DNA of 64,000 nucleotides from Glebionis coronaria. Its lineage: Eukaryota > Streptophyta > Magnoliopsida > Asterales > Asteraceae. The stretch spans positions 932,501 through 996,500 of the forward strand of contig JANFOE010000053.1 in NCBI GenBank assembly GCA_025667525.1, in the 5' to 3' direction. Under the pieces are notes generated by a model that was not told where the DNA came from, made no database searches, and saw only the letters and a list, made by a program, of their open reading frames with translations. Shown here in pieces: positions 10,617-21,570 of the stretch. How positions within the stretch are numbered: the stretch's first letter is position 1; every line of letters begins with the position of its first letter. The position numbers and the translations under genes were made by a program.

Positions 10617-13145
10617 ATTAACCTTGTTAAAACTCAGTTTGATACCAAAGTTAAAATTTTCAGATCTGATAATGGGACTGAATTTGTTAATAACAAAGTT
10701 CACACTATGCTCTCTTCCTTGGGTATCATCCATCAGACCTCTTGTGCTCATACCCCTCAGCAAAATGGGATTGCTGAAAGGAAACATAGACACCTTCTCA
10801 ATGTTGCCAGGAGTCTTATGTTTCAGGGTGGGGTTCATATCACTTTTTGGTCTGAATGTATTTTAACTGCTGTCTATTTGATCAACAGGCTCCCCTCTTC
10901 TGTCTTAAATGGTAGGTCCCCCTATGAATTGCTATTTAGCAAAAAACCAAATCTCTCTCACTTGAAATGTTTTGGATGTCTTTGTTTTTCTACTTGTTTG
11001 AATAACAGTGATAAGCTCACACCTAGGTCTGAGAAATGTGTTCTCATTGGTTATTCTTCTGTTAAAAAGGCTTATAAATTGTTTAGCTTGGATAATAGAA
11101 GAATTCTTTTATCTAGGGATGTGAAATTCTATGAAACTGTCTTTCCTTTCAAAATGAAAAACAATAGTGAAAAGGACTCAACTGATGTAGTCATTACAAG
11201 TGATGTTGATCTCTTAACATTTTTTGATAACCAAACTAACACAAGTCCCAATGATGATGAGAGAGCATCACCTGGTTTGGATGGTAGGGTTCACCCCAAT
11301 ACTGATGATGCCTTTGAGGATCATCAAGAGGAGAACCCTGCAACCACTATAGGTGAGAATGTGCAAACCTGCTCTGAGGGCAATCTTGAAAATGAAAGCT
11401 CTAGTTATTTTATTGATCATAGTGGGGACCACTCTATAGAAGAAGAGCAACCTATTAGAAAGTCTAGTAGACCTACTAAGTTGCCTGCTAAGCTTAATGA
11501 TTTTGTCCTTGATAGCAAACTCAAGTATGGTATTGAGAAGCATGTTAATTACTCTAGGCTGAATACCACCAATTTTTGCTTTGCTACCACTCTTAACAAT
11601 TCTGTTGAACCCTCCACCTACTATGAAGCTGTTAAGGATAGTAGGTGGGTAGAGGCTATGAACAATGAGATTGAAGCCCTTTTAAGGAATAATACTTGGA
11701 CCTTAGTTGATCTTCCTGCTAATAGAAAGGCTATCAACAACAAATGGATCTATAAGATTAAATACAAGTCCTTTGGTCTTGTTGACAAATTTAAAGCTAG
11801 GGTTGTTGTTAAAGGTTATAGTCAAAGGGAAGGCATTGATTTTGATGAGACTTTCAGTCCTGTTGTTAAAATGGTTACTGTTAGGTGTCTTGTTAGTATT
11901 GCTGTTTCTAATGATTGGCCTCTTTTCCAACTTGATGTTAACAATGCTTTCTTGTATGGTGATCTTGATGAGGACATTTACATGACTCTTCCTTTGGGGT
12001 TCAATTGCAATGATAAAGGTAAGGTGTGTAAGCTTAATAAAGCTTTGTATGGTCTCAAGCAAGCCCCAAGGCAGTGGAATGCAAAACTTACCACTGTTTT
12101 GGTTGAGCATGGTTTTTGCCAAAGTAGATTTGATTATTCTCTTTACACCAAGCAGAATGGTAATATGTTTATTGCTCTTCTTGTTTATGTTGATGATTTT
12201 ATCATTACTGGTAACTGCATTGAGGAAATTGAATCATTTAAATGCTTTCTTAAAAAATTCATGATTAAAGATCTTGGCATTATGAGGTATTTCTTAGGTA
12301 TTGAAGTTCTTGAAAACTCCAATGGGATCTGCATGACCCAAAGGAAGTACTGTCTTGAACTCATACATGAGTTTGGGTTACTTGCTGCTAAACCTGTTGC
12401 AACCCCTCTTCCTGAAAATTGTGTTTTGGCTGTTGATGAAAGCAATGATGACAAGTTTCTATTAAATGTGTTTGAATATCAAAGATTACTTGGGAGACTT
12501 ATTTATCTAACCCATACCAGACCTGATATTTCTTATGCTGTTCATTGCCTTAGCCAACACATGCATGCACCCCTTCAGTCTCACCTTAAAGTAGCCTTAA
12601 GGGTTATTAGGTATCTCAAAAACTCACCTGGTATTGGTATTCAGTTTTACAAGGATACCTCATTAAAGGTTTCTTGTTTCACTGATGCTGATTGGGCTAA
12701 ATGTCTTAAAACCAGGAAGTCTGTGTCAGGATACTGTGTTTTCCTTGGAAGGTCTCTTGTCTCTTGGAAGAGCAAGAAGCAACCCACAGTTTCCAGATCC
12801 TCTGCTGAGGCTGAGTATAGGTGCATGGCCAGTGCCACTTGTGAGGTTATTTGGATCACTAACCTGCTTAGTGATCTAAAGTTGAAATCCTTGTTCCCTG
12901 TTAACCTTTATTGTGATAGCAGTGCAGCTATTCAAATTGCTGCCAACCCAGTCTTTCATGAGAGAACTAAACACTTTGAAGTTGATGTTCACTTGGTTAG
13001 GGAAAAGGTTCAGAATGGTGTCATTAACACCATCAAGATTGCCTCTATTGATCAAACTGTTGACATTTTCACTAAGGCTCATGGGATTCAGCAGCATCTC
13101 AAACTTTGTGATCAGTTGAGACTTGTGAATATGTTTGGCAAATGA
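10617..13145 (+). CDS. Copia pol remainder: integrase core, reverse transcriptase, RNase H
   Basis: The open frame resumes with the integrase core (DNGTEF at about 10,668; PQQNGIAERKH), a Pro/Ser/Asp-rich linker, the RT domain (WIYKIKYK at about 11,744; DVNNAFLYGDLDEDIYM; the catalytic YVDD at about 12,187) and RNase H (DADWAKCLKTRKSVSGY; SRSSAEAEYR). It stops with TGA at 13,143-13,145, about 38 bp before the 3' LTR. No lesion is visible in this part, so RT-RNase H looks intact although it lacks its own start. Confidence 0.9.
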   Translation: MNLVKTQFDTKVKIFRSDNGTEFVNNKVHTMLSSLGIIHQTSCAHTPQQNGIAERKHRHLLNVARSLMFQGGVHITFWSECILTAVYLINRLPSSVLNGRSPYELLFSKKPNLSHLKCFGCLCFSTCLNNSDKLTPRSEKCVLIGYSSVKKAYKLFSLDNRRILLSRDVKFYETVFPFKMKNNSEKDSTDVVITSDVDLLTFFDNQTNTSPNDDERASPGLDGRVHPNTDDAFEDHQEENPATTIGENVQTCSEGNLENESSSYFIDHSGDHSIEEEQPIRKSSRPTKLPAKLNDFVLDSKLKYGIEKHVNYSRLNTTNFCFATTLNNSVEPSTYYEAVKDSRWVEAMNNEIEALLRNNTWTLVDLPANRKAINNKWIYKIKYKSFGLVDKFKARVVVKGYSQREGIDFDETFSPVVKMVTVRCLVSIAVSNDWPLFQLDVNNAFLYGDLDEDIYMTLPLGFNCNDKGKVCKLNKALYGLKQAPRQWNAKLTTVLVEHGFCQSRFDYSLYTKQNGNMFIALLVYVDDFIITGNCIEEIESFKCFLKKFMIKDLGIMRYFLGIEVLENSNGICMTQRKYCLELIHEFGLLAAKPVATPLPENCVLAVDESNDDKFLLNVFEYQRLLGRLIYLTHTRPDISYAVHCLSQHMHAPLQSHLKVALRVIRYLKNSPGIGIQFYKDTSLKVSCFTDADWAKCLKTRKSVSGYCVFLGRSLVSWKSKKQPTVSRSSAEAEYRCMASATCEVIWITNLLSDLKLKSLFPVNLYCDSSAAIQIAANPVFHERTKHFEVDVHLVREKVQNGVINTIKIASIDQTVDIFTKAHGIQQHLKLCDQLRLVNMFGK

Positions 13146-13170
13146 TGGTTTCTGCTCTCTCCTTTGTCAG

Positions 13171-13182
13171 ATTGAGGAAGGG
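13171..13182 (+). other. Polypurine tract
   Basis: ATTGAGGAAGGG directly precedes the 3' LTR and is the expected site for plus-strand priming. Confidence 0.85.
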
Positions 13183-13712
13183 TGTTGTTTTTACAATCTG
13201 CCAAAGTGTCTTGCAACTTTGGTATTGTGTTATATTTTCTTTGTTACTTGTGGTTGTTTATGTTTTCAGGTTTTGGGCTTCTGGTTTCCTTTGGGCCTTG
13301 GTTTCTTACTTGATGGGCTTTGTTGCCGTTGGAGCCCCTTGACCAACAACGTGTATATCACCCTAGTCATTGACTAGGGTTTCTCATCACACTCACACAA
13401 CACACACATTTTGTGTGTGCGCAGCTCTCTATCTCTCTCTCTCTCTCTCATTTCATCCATGGAGGTCTGACCTGGGAGTTTGATGTTTCATCTTGTATAG
13501 CTGAGTGTTTGAGTGATCTATTGTATTGTGAGGGAGAACGGATCAACCTAGTTGGGACGTTCTCATTATTTCTATTGTAATCGTTCGATTAGCACCCGTT
13601 TGGGGACTAATCTTTATCTTTGTCTTTGAACTCTGTTTTATAATAAATTACACCAAGGGGTGGTTGGTTGGGTGTAAGATCTGCTTTGTCTGTGATATTA
13701 TGTTTCTTCACA
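13183..13712 (+). repeat. 3' LTR of the copia element (530 bp)
   Basis: By eye it is identical to the 5' LTR apart from 6 extra bases in the CT microsatellite. It is followed by the TSD GAAAG. Confidence 0.95.
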
Positions 13713-13717
13713 GAAAG

Positions 13718-15412
13718 GAAGTAGAGCAAATATGAAAAACCGTATATTTAGTAATGGCTAGACCTGAATATTTAGGCAGTTACTATTGTCTACAGAAATA
13801 CACATTTTTAGCATACATAGCCATAGCTCTTAACCTCAGTAAAGATAGTTCAATCATCTACTCAAACCAAAAAGAATCATAACAGTTGGATTTATGGTTT
13901 AATTTAAATGAATTTTCCAAAAAAGATCGTCTACGACTCACCTGTTCCACAAAAGATCATCGTTTTTTACCCCTTTTAAACTCAGAGAACAATATTACTT
14001 CCTGAGTATGATATTTAATCGAGGATATAACCCAAGACCAAATCCAAGTTATGAGCGATTTTACATGATTTATTTAAAATGACGAAAATTTCCAGAAAAC
14101 TGAACCTGTATATTATTGCAGGCAACTATTAATGAACCCGCAATCCCAGAATGTAAAAATGAATGACAAGCAACTCAACAATGGTGAAAGATACACTATT
14201 CTTACCTCTAAAGTCAGCAAACAAGTGATGAGACAAACATAACACGTCTGAGAATAAAACTGAGATATAACTAACGTATAAGATGCCATATCATTCTTAA
14301 AGGTAAAAATGAGTCATACACAGGAACATAGCACATCTGAGAACAAAAGCTATTATAAGACTGATATTAGGGGGATTTCAAGGTTGCAATTTGATAAAGA
14401 ACGTCCAAAATTGTTGACCATGACGTATCACTAAACTATTTGAGCCATTCTGAAAACACCATTTGAAACTAAGCGTTTGAGTATGGTTTATCTTTAGAGT
14501 ATTATGATGTTTCTTACTTTAATATTACAGGTTGCCAAAACTTGTATTTAAATATTTAAAACCATTCACAGGGAGGAACGAAATCTCATCATACTCTTCT
14601 CCGTTACTGGGACTTCTGGTATCCTCATTCATATCATTATTACCCTCATCATCTTCATCATATGATTAAATATCATCGCTATCATGGGTTGGTTGTCGGG
14701 TTTTTCGGTTTATTCGGGTAAATGATCTTATTTTGGGAGGTCTTTTAAAACGTGGTTTGCTCATGTTGTGTAAATGACCTTTTTTACTCATGTTGTGTCA
14801 TCGTTTAAAACGTAGTTTGCACCACAATATCAAAGAAGATCTTTAAGTTCCATGGGATAGCGTATCAGCAAGAGACAAAGTGATCACATCCTCAAGAGTG
14901 GTGATCGTGATTCTATCAATTCGACACCAATCAAGTGACTCCTTTCCATGTATATTTTGCTACATCAGAATCCACGAGTAGATTGTCTTCTGAAATAATT
15001 TCCCCATCCCATAATGGGCAACAAATGGAATGAAGATCAATTCCTTATTCCTCTTGTGGCCCGTGGGGAGCCAGCTGGGTGAAGTTCTCCAAGTAAAAAT
15101 GTTGATTACATTGAAAGAATTGCATTCGATCCTGTAAGAATATCATACAGATGGGGGTTGTATGCTCACTGAAAAAGTCGGTGTATCATCTGCCAAACTT
15201 CCTAAGTATCAGGCACAAGGGCGATGCAAAGCTCGGCCACAAAGAGGATAGATCCAAGAGCTATTGAAATTCAATCGGAGATCTTATGGGCCTAGTCCGT
15301 GACGAATTGAAAACGAGGCGATTTGAGGTGCCATGACCAATACTCTGTTGAGATGTAGTAAAATTACCGGTAGGAACAGAAATATAAGCTTTTAAAAAGA
15401 TAAACCTTTTTA
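13718..15412. other. Intergenic, with one possible coding relic on the minus strand
   Basis: No intact gene is seen. On the minus strand at about 14,535-14,665 a short open stretch encodes an acidic peptide (EDDEGNNDMNED...) that runs into a stop on each side; it may be a lone exon relic. The stretch 15,175-15,360 (AAGAGGATAG, TCGGAGATCTTATGGGCCTA) recurs at 19,525-19,740 and 48,000-48,160. Confidence 0.4.
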
Positions 15413-15516
15413 CCGCTGCCAGGACTCAAACCTGGGACCCCTAGGAGGAGCCGAGAAAATATAGCTTTAACAATTTCTGTTAATTGCGATATGTTTTTGA
15501 CAATATGCTACAGCGG
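15413..15516 (-). repeat. tRNA-like repeat, copy 1
   Basis: On the minus strand CCGCTG at the 5' end pairs with CAGCGG at the 3' end, and a well-formed T-arm (CCAGG-TTTGAGT-CCTGG) directly abuts the 3' strand, as in a tRNA. TAGCATATTG near the 5' end is a weak A box. The middle has no clear anticodon arm. Read as a tRNA-derived repeat; identity unknown. Confidence 0.55.
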
Positions 15517-16299
15517 AGTTTGTTAATATCTTTCACCTTTTTATTTATATAAACACTAAACATTAGATTGTTTAACACAAACTTCATAACGAGAGGCATT
15601 AGGCGACCGCGCATGGATGCAGAGCCTAATATCCGAATTCGACATATTTGTATTATTCATTATTGTTACTTAAGGTAGATTGACAAACAAATAAGTTTGA
15701 CGTAATAGAACGCAAATTCTTGTAACTTTGCTATTGCAGCATTTTGGTCATTAATAAAGGGATCAAAGATGCAAGATTGCAAGTATAAAGAAAAACAATG
15801 AACTACAAGTTAACACATTCGAACGTAACCCGACCCTCCTTATAACACGTTTATACCATCCAAACTCAATGAAGACAGTGAGTTGCCTTTCCATTGCAAC
15901 ACCTGAGTCACAACCGAATCACAGAATACTGCTTAAATATGTAGAAGAAGTATTATGGCTTAAATAAGTAGAAGTGAAGAACTATAAAAAAAACTAAAAG
16001 GGAGAACAATTTATTCCGGTTGGTATCGAACAATTTATTCCAGTTTCTTTGTGTTTATATGAACAACCGTTAATATAAGGCTAAACATTGTAATAAAAAT
16101 TTTAAATATCGTTAAGTTAACCTGCTAAAGCAAGTCAAAAAGTTAAGTTAACCTGCTAAAGCAAGTCAAACAAGTTATCAGTACACACAATATACGAAAT
16201 CACAGTATTTAATGATAATATAAGGAAAAAAATGGCTACAAATAACGGTAAAAAATAAAAAGTTACATGCATTTTTAAGTCATTAACTTTAAATGAAAA

Positions 16300-16440
16300 T
16301 GTTAGTAAAATCTTGAACTTTTCTCTACACTGAAGCTGCTGTTATCAAACGAGCAAGTTAACCATCGGACAAGCCATTCTAATTTGTCGTTAAGTATACC
16401 ATAATTAATTGATTAATAACATTGTGGCTGTAGTTTTTAT
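16300..16440 (+). repeat. Truncated copy of the tRNA-His block
   Basis: The left flank of the tRNA-His block (CTAATTTGTCGTTAAGTAT, TTGATTAATAACA) is conserved, but only the first 13 or so bases of the tRNA (GTGGCTGTAGTTT, from 16,424) remain before unrelated sequence. Confidence 0.75.
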
Positions 16441-16594
16441 GGGATTCTGCTTTACCGTAAATTTAATGGGCCTGTGCTTTGTGTTTTGTATTATGGGTTG
16501 TGCGCCGTACGTAACACTATGTAGGAAGGTGATTTGAACTCACAACTTGTAGTGCCTGAATGTGCATTACATGACCTCGAGCATTAAGCACAGT

Positions 16595-19500
16595 TGTGTC
16601 ATTTAGACCAGGCATGTAAATCGATCAAGAAGATTAATTTTCATATGAGGAGCTACTTCAACAAGAAGATCAAGAGCAGACTCATATTAAGTTCGTTCTC
16701 TCTTCCCTTTGATGGTACAAATCACTTCAGTTACTTGAATTCTTTGTTGAGAGCATTACATCGTAATCGACTACAAACAATCACCTTCATAAAGGAAGAA
16801 GGTACGTTATTGTTCTATTTTGATCATAACGGTGTATTTATATTCTTTCCATTTATCCTTCATTATCTGAACAATTTTCAGGATGGATGATAGAAGCCGT
16901 TGAAGGTATGCAAAGAGGTTACATATTGACTATAGGCATCTTCAAGTGATGATGGAAGTATAATAGGTAGCGCGTCTGCTAGTAAAGACTAGATAATGAA
17001 TTTTGGAGGAACCCGTTACATGTTTATTGTGGTAAATCTTTCATAGAGTGCCTCAAGTTATCGATCTGCAGTTGAACCTGTCTTGAGTTATGACTATTTT
17101 ACCAATTGAATCTAGACTAAGTGAATAATGTTTATGGTATGTGGGGACCCATTTTACACGCAGCGGATAATATCGTGTTGAAAGATACTGAACAAGGCCT
17201 TTTACCAGGCCAATCAACATGCTCAAAAAGTTCTAAAGCTTCATCCAATGTTTTCTCTTCACAAAGGCCTTTCAAAATCGTGTTGAAAGTTGTGTTATTC
17301 GGTTCAATACCTTTCTTTATCATACTTCTAATCAGCGATGATAACTCTTGAGGTTCACGAGCATGACAGAACTATATAAGTACACGTTATAAACTGCAAC
17401 ATCTAAATCACTACAACTCATGAGTAGTCCCGACTCCCGATAAAGCGGTAGCTATATACCGATCCGAGAGGATGGGACAAGACCCTTTTGATGTAATGAC
17501 TCAAAACCTTTGTATCTCTTAAAAGAGTGAACAATTGAGTCCGATCGAACTTGCAACCTAGCTACAGTGTTAGATGACGAAGACACACCCACCAGACTAA
17601 ACTATTCTCACATTCATTAAAGACAATAGCTTTTTATTTAACACCCAGAACATCAAGAGATACTTTTGATGTAAAGACATTATACTACTTTTGTACTCGT
17701 TTGGTGTGTGGAGTGAAGAGATTATTAATGTACTTAATGAGCATAAGTTAACTTACAAACAAGCTGGAATTGGTAACGCAATCTGTCACCCGAGTGGGAG
17801 CATTAAAGTGGGATTCGGAGGGGTCGACAATATGAAAGGTTATTGGTCTTAGCCGAGTAAAAAAAGGAAAGGCCGAGTCACTCCGACAGTTTGGAATAAG
17901 ACTGTTAAAGCTCTTAATTGGTAGCTTATAAAACAAGTCATACCGAACTAGCTGTCTTCCAGAGCAGCAAAGGCCAACCCGTCGTTTGGTTGGTACCAGC
18001 ACTTCCCTTGTTAACATGTCAACCCCCACTCCCACTTTTTCCATCCTCTAAAACAGTTGGCACTCTCTTCAAAGACTTACATATTGCTTATCTCGTTAAA
18101 ATGGTCCAACAGCCGGACTATAAAGATACTATAAACAATAATGTTTTATTTACAACAAACATGCTTGTCATATACAATTTGAGCAGAAAGTTAGAAGTGG
18201 AAAATAGTTAAAAATATGCAACTTTATACGGTACTATATGGAAATGACCTGTCCTGTGTTGAAAATCACAAAGAGCCGACATACAAATATGCTAAGTAAG
18301 TGATATTGAAACAAGTAGTGGCCAAAATAAGGGTTTATGTAATGAAGCAAACACATGATGGAAAAATGATTAATATGCACGGGTTGGAAATAAGGATGTT
18401 GGTGTTAAAGAGAATGGTAATGAAAAAAAAGTGATCATATTTCAGATTTGTGCAGGTCGGAAATAAGTGAGCCAAAAACGCTTATGGAATGCTACCCGAG
18501 TGATAGTGTTGGCACTCTTTGGTTCCACAAATGGAGGAGATTTTTCGACAAGAAAAATGGATTCAAAGTATTGAAGTTGCATATTAGTAAGGTTGCTGAA
18601 CCAATTCATTTATATACGAGCAATTTTTAAGTTGCATTTTACCAATTTTCTTGTAAGGCTTCCGTAGACATTGAGCAACTAAAGTTGATTCAGTCGAGAC
18701 CTTATGAACTTGAGCATGTTAAGCTACAAACCGAGACAATTAAAGAGTTATCAGTTTGTGTAGATGTAATGAATGCGCTGTCGTGGTGTTGTCGTACTCG
18801 ATCTTTAACTACAACATCAGACTTTTCTTCCCTAGATTTTGAAGAACGGAGCCATTTTGTCATGGTAAGACCATAAGGGTTACATTCACTCTTGTTGATG
18901 GATTTTGAAGAACGGAACTCTAGAAAGATGCTTAATCAACAATGTCAGTTTCTTTTTTTAATTCCATGGTTGCGTAAAGTTACCAATTGTATCTATTAAA
19001 TTTGTTTTCAGTTTGCATATGATCGAAGCTACTTCAACAAGAAGATCAAGAGCAAACTAATATTAAGTTCGTTCACTCTTCCCCTTTGTATGGTACAAAT
19101 CACTTCAGTGACTTGAATTCTTTGTTGAGAGCATTACATCTTAATCGACTACAAACAATCACCTTCATAAAGGAAGAAGGTACATTTTTGTGCTATTGTG
19201 GTCATGACTGTGTATTTATATTCTTTCAATTTATTGTTGATTATCTGAACAATTTCTGGAAGGATGATAACGAAACCATTAAAGGTATGCAAGGAGGCTG
19301 CATGATGCATTGACTATAGGCATCTCTTCAAGTGATGATGATGGAAGTATAATAGGTAACGCGTCTGCTAGTAAAAACTAGATAATGAATTTTGGAGGAA
19401 TCCATTACATGTTTATTCTGGTAAATGTTTCAGACTGCCTCAAGTTGTCTGCAGTTGTACTGGTGGTATAATGTTTATTGTGGTCTTTTGCCAGGCCAAT

Positions 19501-19860
19501 CAACATGCTCTCATTTCTTTGACTGAAAAAGTCAGTGTGTCATCTGCCAAACATTCCCAAGTATCGGGCACAAGGGCTAGGCGAAGCTGGGCCACCAAAG
19601 AGGATAGATACGAGAGCTCTTGAATTCAGTCGGAGATCTTATGGGCCTAGTCCGTGGCCAATTGAAAACGAGTCCTTTTGAGGTGCCATGACCAATATTC
19701 TGTTGAGGTTGCAGTAAAATTACCAGTGGGAACACAAATAAGGGCAAAGTTATGTACCGTGTTGTTAAACAATAAACCTTTTCTGTAAAGATATACAAAC
19801 AGTATTATAGAAAATATTTAAGAGAAAAAAGAGAATATTAAAAAGTTTGAAAAAAATATA
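16595..19860. repeat. Mosaic of duplicated blocks
   Basis: Segments recur in changed order. The stretch ending ATAAAGGAAGAAGGTAC occurs at 16,640-16,810 and 19,028-19,185. The AACGCGTCTGCTAGTAAA block occurs at 16,880-17,080, 19,255-19,470 and 47,330-47,550. The CAAAGACTTACATATTGC block occurs at 18,053-18,307 and 47,049-47,297. Several pieces look like gene debris (open stretches with splice-like ends), but apart from the PPR fragment I cannot name the genes. Confidence 0.6.
17132..17375 (-). pseudogene. Pentatricopeptide repeat (PPR) gene fragment
   Basis: The minus strand encodes about two PPR motifs: GIEPNNTTFNTILKGLCEEK followed by a helix (TLDEALELFE) and a second SFNTILSAACK. An open frame continues upstream to about 17,375. 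PPR proteins bind organelle RNA and are usually 400-900 residues; this is a fragment of about 80. A shorter, decayed copy lies at about 47,680-47,775. Confidence 0.7.
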
Positions 19861-19861
19861 A

Positions 19862-19964
19862 CCGCTGCCAGGACTCAAACCTGGGACCCCAAGGAGGAGC
19901 CGAGAAACTATAGCTTTAACAATATTGTTAATTGCGATATGTTTTTGACAATATGCTACAGCGG
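19862..19964 (-). repeat. tRNA-like repeat, copy 2
   Basis: Nearly the same as copy 1: minus-strand CCGCTG/CAGCGG ends and T-arm CCAGG-TTTGAGT-CCTGG. Both are followed on the plus strand by TTTGTTAATATCTTTCACCT, so the repeat unit extends beyond the tRNA-like part. Confidence 0.55.
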
Positions 19965-21110
19965 ATTTTGTTAATATCTTTCACCTTTTAATTTATTTAA
20001 ACACTAAATACAAGATGGTTTAATGGGCTCTGCTAATTTTGTTCTACATATATAATGGGCCGTATTTTGTTTACGGTAAAAACCGTAGCTAATTATTAGT
20101 ACTATTTTCAGATAGTTTCGAGAATTTAAAGAACTGAAGGTTCGTTTTAGGTCATACAAAACAAACTTCATAACTATACAAACTCTAAACTTAATAATGT
20201 GACCATACATGCATAGTAAGATATGAAACATCCAGTGTTAAGAACGATAAATATATATATAAACGAATTACAAATAAAACAAATTTTGAAAGCCAACCGA
20301 GGAAATCAGTCTAGTTTTCCCAGCATGGAGTAGAGCTGCAACTCATAACCCAAAGCGCAACATTAGTTTATCCCTTAGGGTGTGGCTGGCCCCTACTAAG
20401 ATCCGCCATTGGGTGTTTGGGTAAGCTCATGCCAGAAAGTTGATTCATTTTTATATAGGCAAAGTCCCCATTATCGACAAAGGCCTTGAACGACAAAGTA
20501 CTCATTCAATAACTTATAAGAACATCATTTAAAAAGTATACATGTCACTACCATATTTCATCAGTACCTTTATGGGGACATCGTTCACTTGCATGTCAAC
20601 ACAAAGCATGATCTGAAAATTTGATCAAAAGATGTCAAATTATATACGGAGCTTAATAGAAAATCTTATTGTATAAAAGTGATTGTGAAGAATGATTACC
20701 AGTTACCACCATTGTAAATAACGGCTGTTGTGTTCTATTGCACCAACCACATCAATCACTTTGCTTATGTTATTGTAAACATACATAAACTCATTTACAT
20801 CTATAGTCACTTAAATATGGCTAATTATTTATTAAACCCCATAATCGATTTGCTTTCGTGGTCACAAAAAGTATGCAAATATTAAAATATTCATTCAGTT
20901 CAAATAATACGATCATCTAAGTCAACAGTTGATCTCTCAATATTAATATATCATTCCTTAAAAGTTTGTAAGCTTAGCGTAAACAAATAAGTTTGAAATT
21001 TGAAGTTGATTGAACAATAATTATGAAACCTATTTACATTTGGAAGTTATTTTAGCATTCAATATCTTTTAAATGTTTTTGATCATCTTTGTAAACATTA
21101 AATTAATAGA
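19965..21110. other. No gene recognised
   Basis: AT-rich spacer. The stretch TAATGGGCCGTATTTTGTTT ACGGTAAAAACCGTAGCT at 20,053-20,090 recurs near 41,295 after tRNA-like copy 3 and belongs to the same dispersed unit. Confidence 0.4.
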
Positions 21111-21123
21111 TACGAACTTGGCC

Positions 21124-21130
21124 TATATAA
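21124..21130 (+). promoter_or_regulatory. TATA box of the defensin-like gene
   Basis: CCTATATAAAC lies 98 bp before the start codon, a normal distance for a short plant 5' leader. Confidence 0.6.
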
Positions 21131-21221
21131 ACTCACAATAACCTTTCAATAAATCAAAACATTTTCAAACATACTACCATCTTATAGTGATCTTTTGCAG
21201 TCGTAAAACAATATAAACACT

Positions 21222-21570
21222 ATGGCTAAGTCTACATACTTTTACTTCTTGCTTCTTATTGTTATCATAGGTTTGGCAACTTACTTTTCAATCTTCTTTT
21301 GTCATAAAATTCTACTATAAAGATTTAACAATGTTGTTGTTTTTTACTAATATAAGATTCTTATTTGTAAATGTCTATTTGCTCCTTGTTTCTCTTGCAG
21401 TTGGAGTTTCAATTGTTGAAGGCGATCGATGCCAAGAAATATTGAACCCGAATGATTGTAACCTACCAGATTGCGGTAAACAATGCTATGAAAAACACAA
21501 TGGCAATGGGCAGTGCCTCTTTACTCCTCCTTCGGGCCCTTATAAATGTGCTTGTGTTTACAATTGTTGA
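21222..21570 (+). CDS. Defensin-like cysteine-rich secreted peptide, two exons
   Basis: Exon 1 is 21,222-21,270 and exon 2 is 21,401-21,570. The intron (GT at 21,271, AG at 21,399-21,400) splits the signal peptide, as in most plant defensin-like genes, and the joined frame is 72 residues. The N-terminus is a hydrophobic signal peptide (MAKSTYFYFLLLIVII). The mature part carries eight cysteines and ends CACVYNC, consistent with a CS-alpha-beta fold held by four disulfides. Family roles are antimicrobial defence or cell-cell signalling; which applies here cannot be told. A continuous frame from 21,331 without splicing is an alternative but would start with intron sequence. Confidence 0.85.

Larger units (their letters stand above)
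7210..13712 (+). mobile_element. Young Ty1/copia LTR retrotransposon, 5-bp TSD GAAAG
   Basis: LTRs at 7210-7733 and 13183-13712 enclose a primer site, a gag-protease region, a broken integrase, RT-RNase H and a polypurine tract, in copia order (IN before RT). GAAAG at 7205-7209 and 13713-13717 is the target duplication. By eye the LTRs differ only in a CT microsatellite, so insertion was recent. The lineage may be Ale/Retrofit-like, but I cannot confirm it. Confidence 0.95.
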
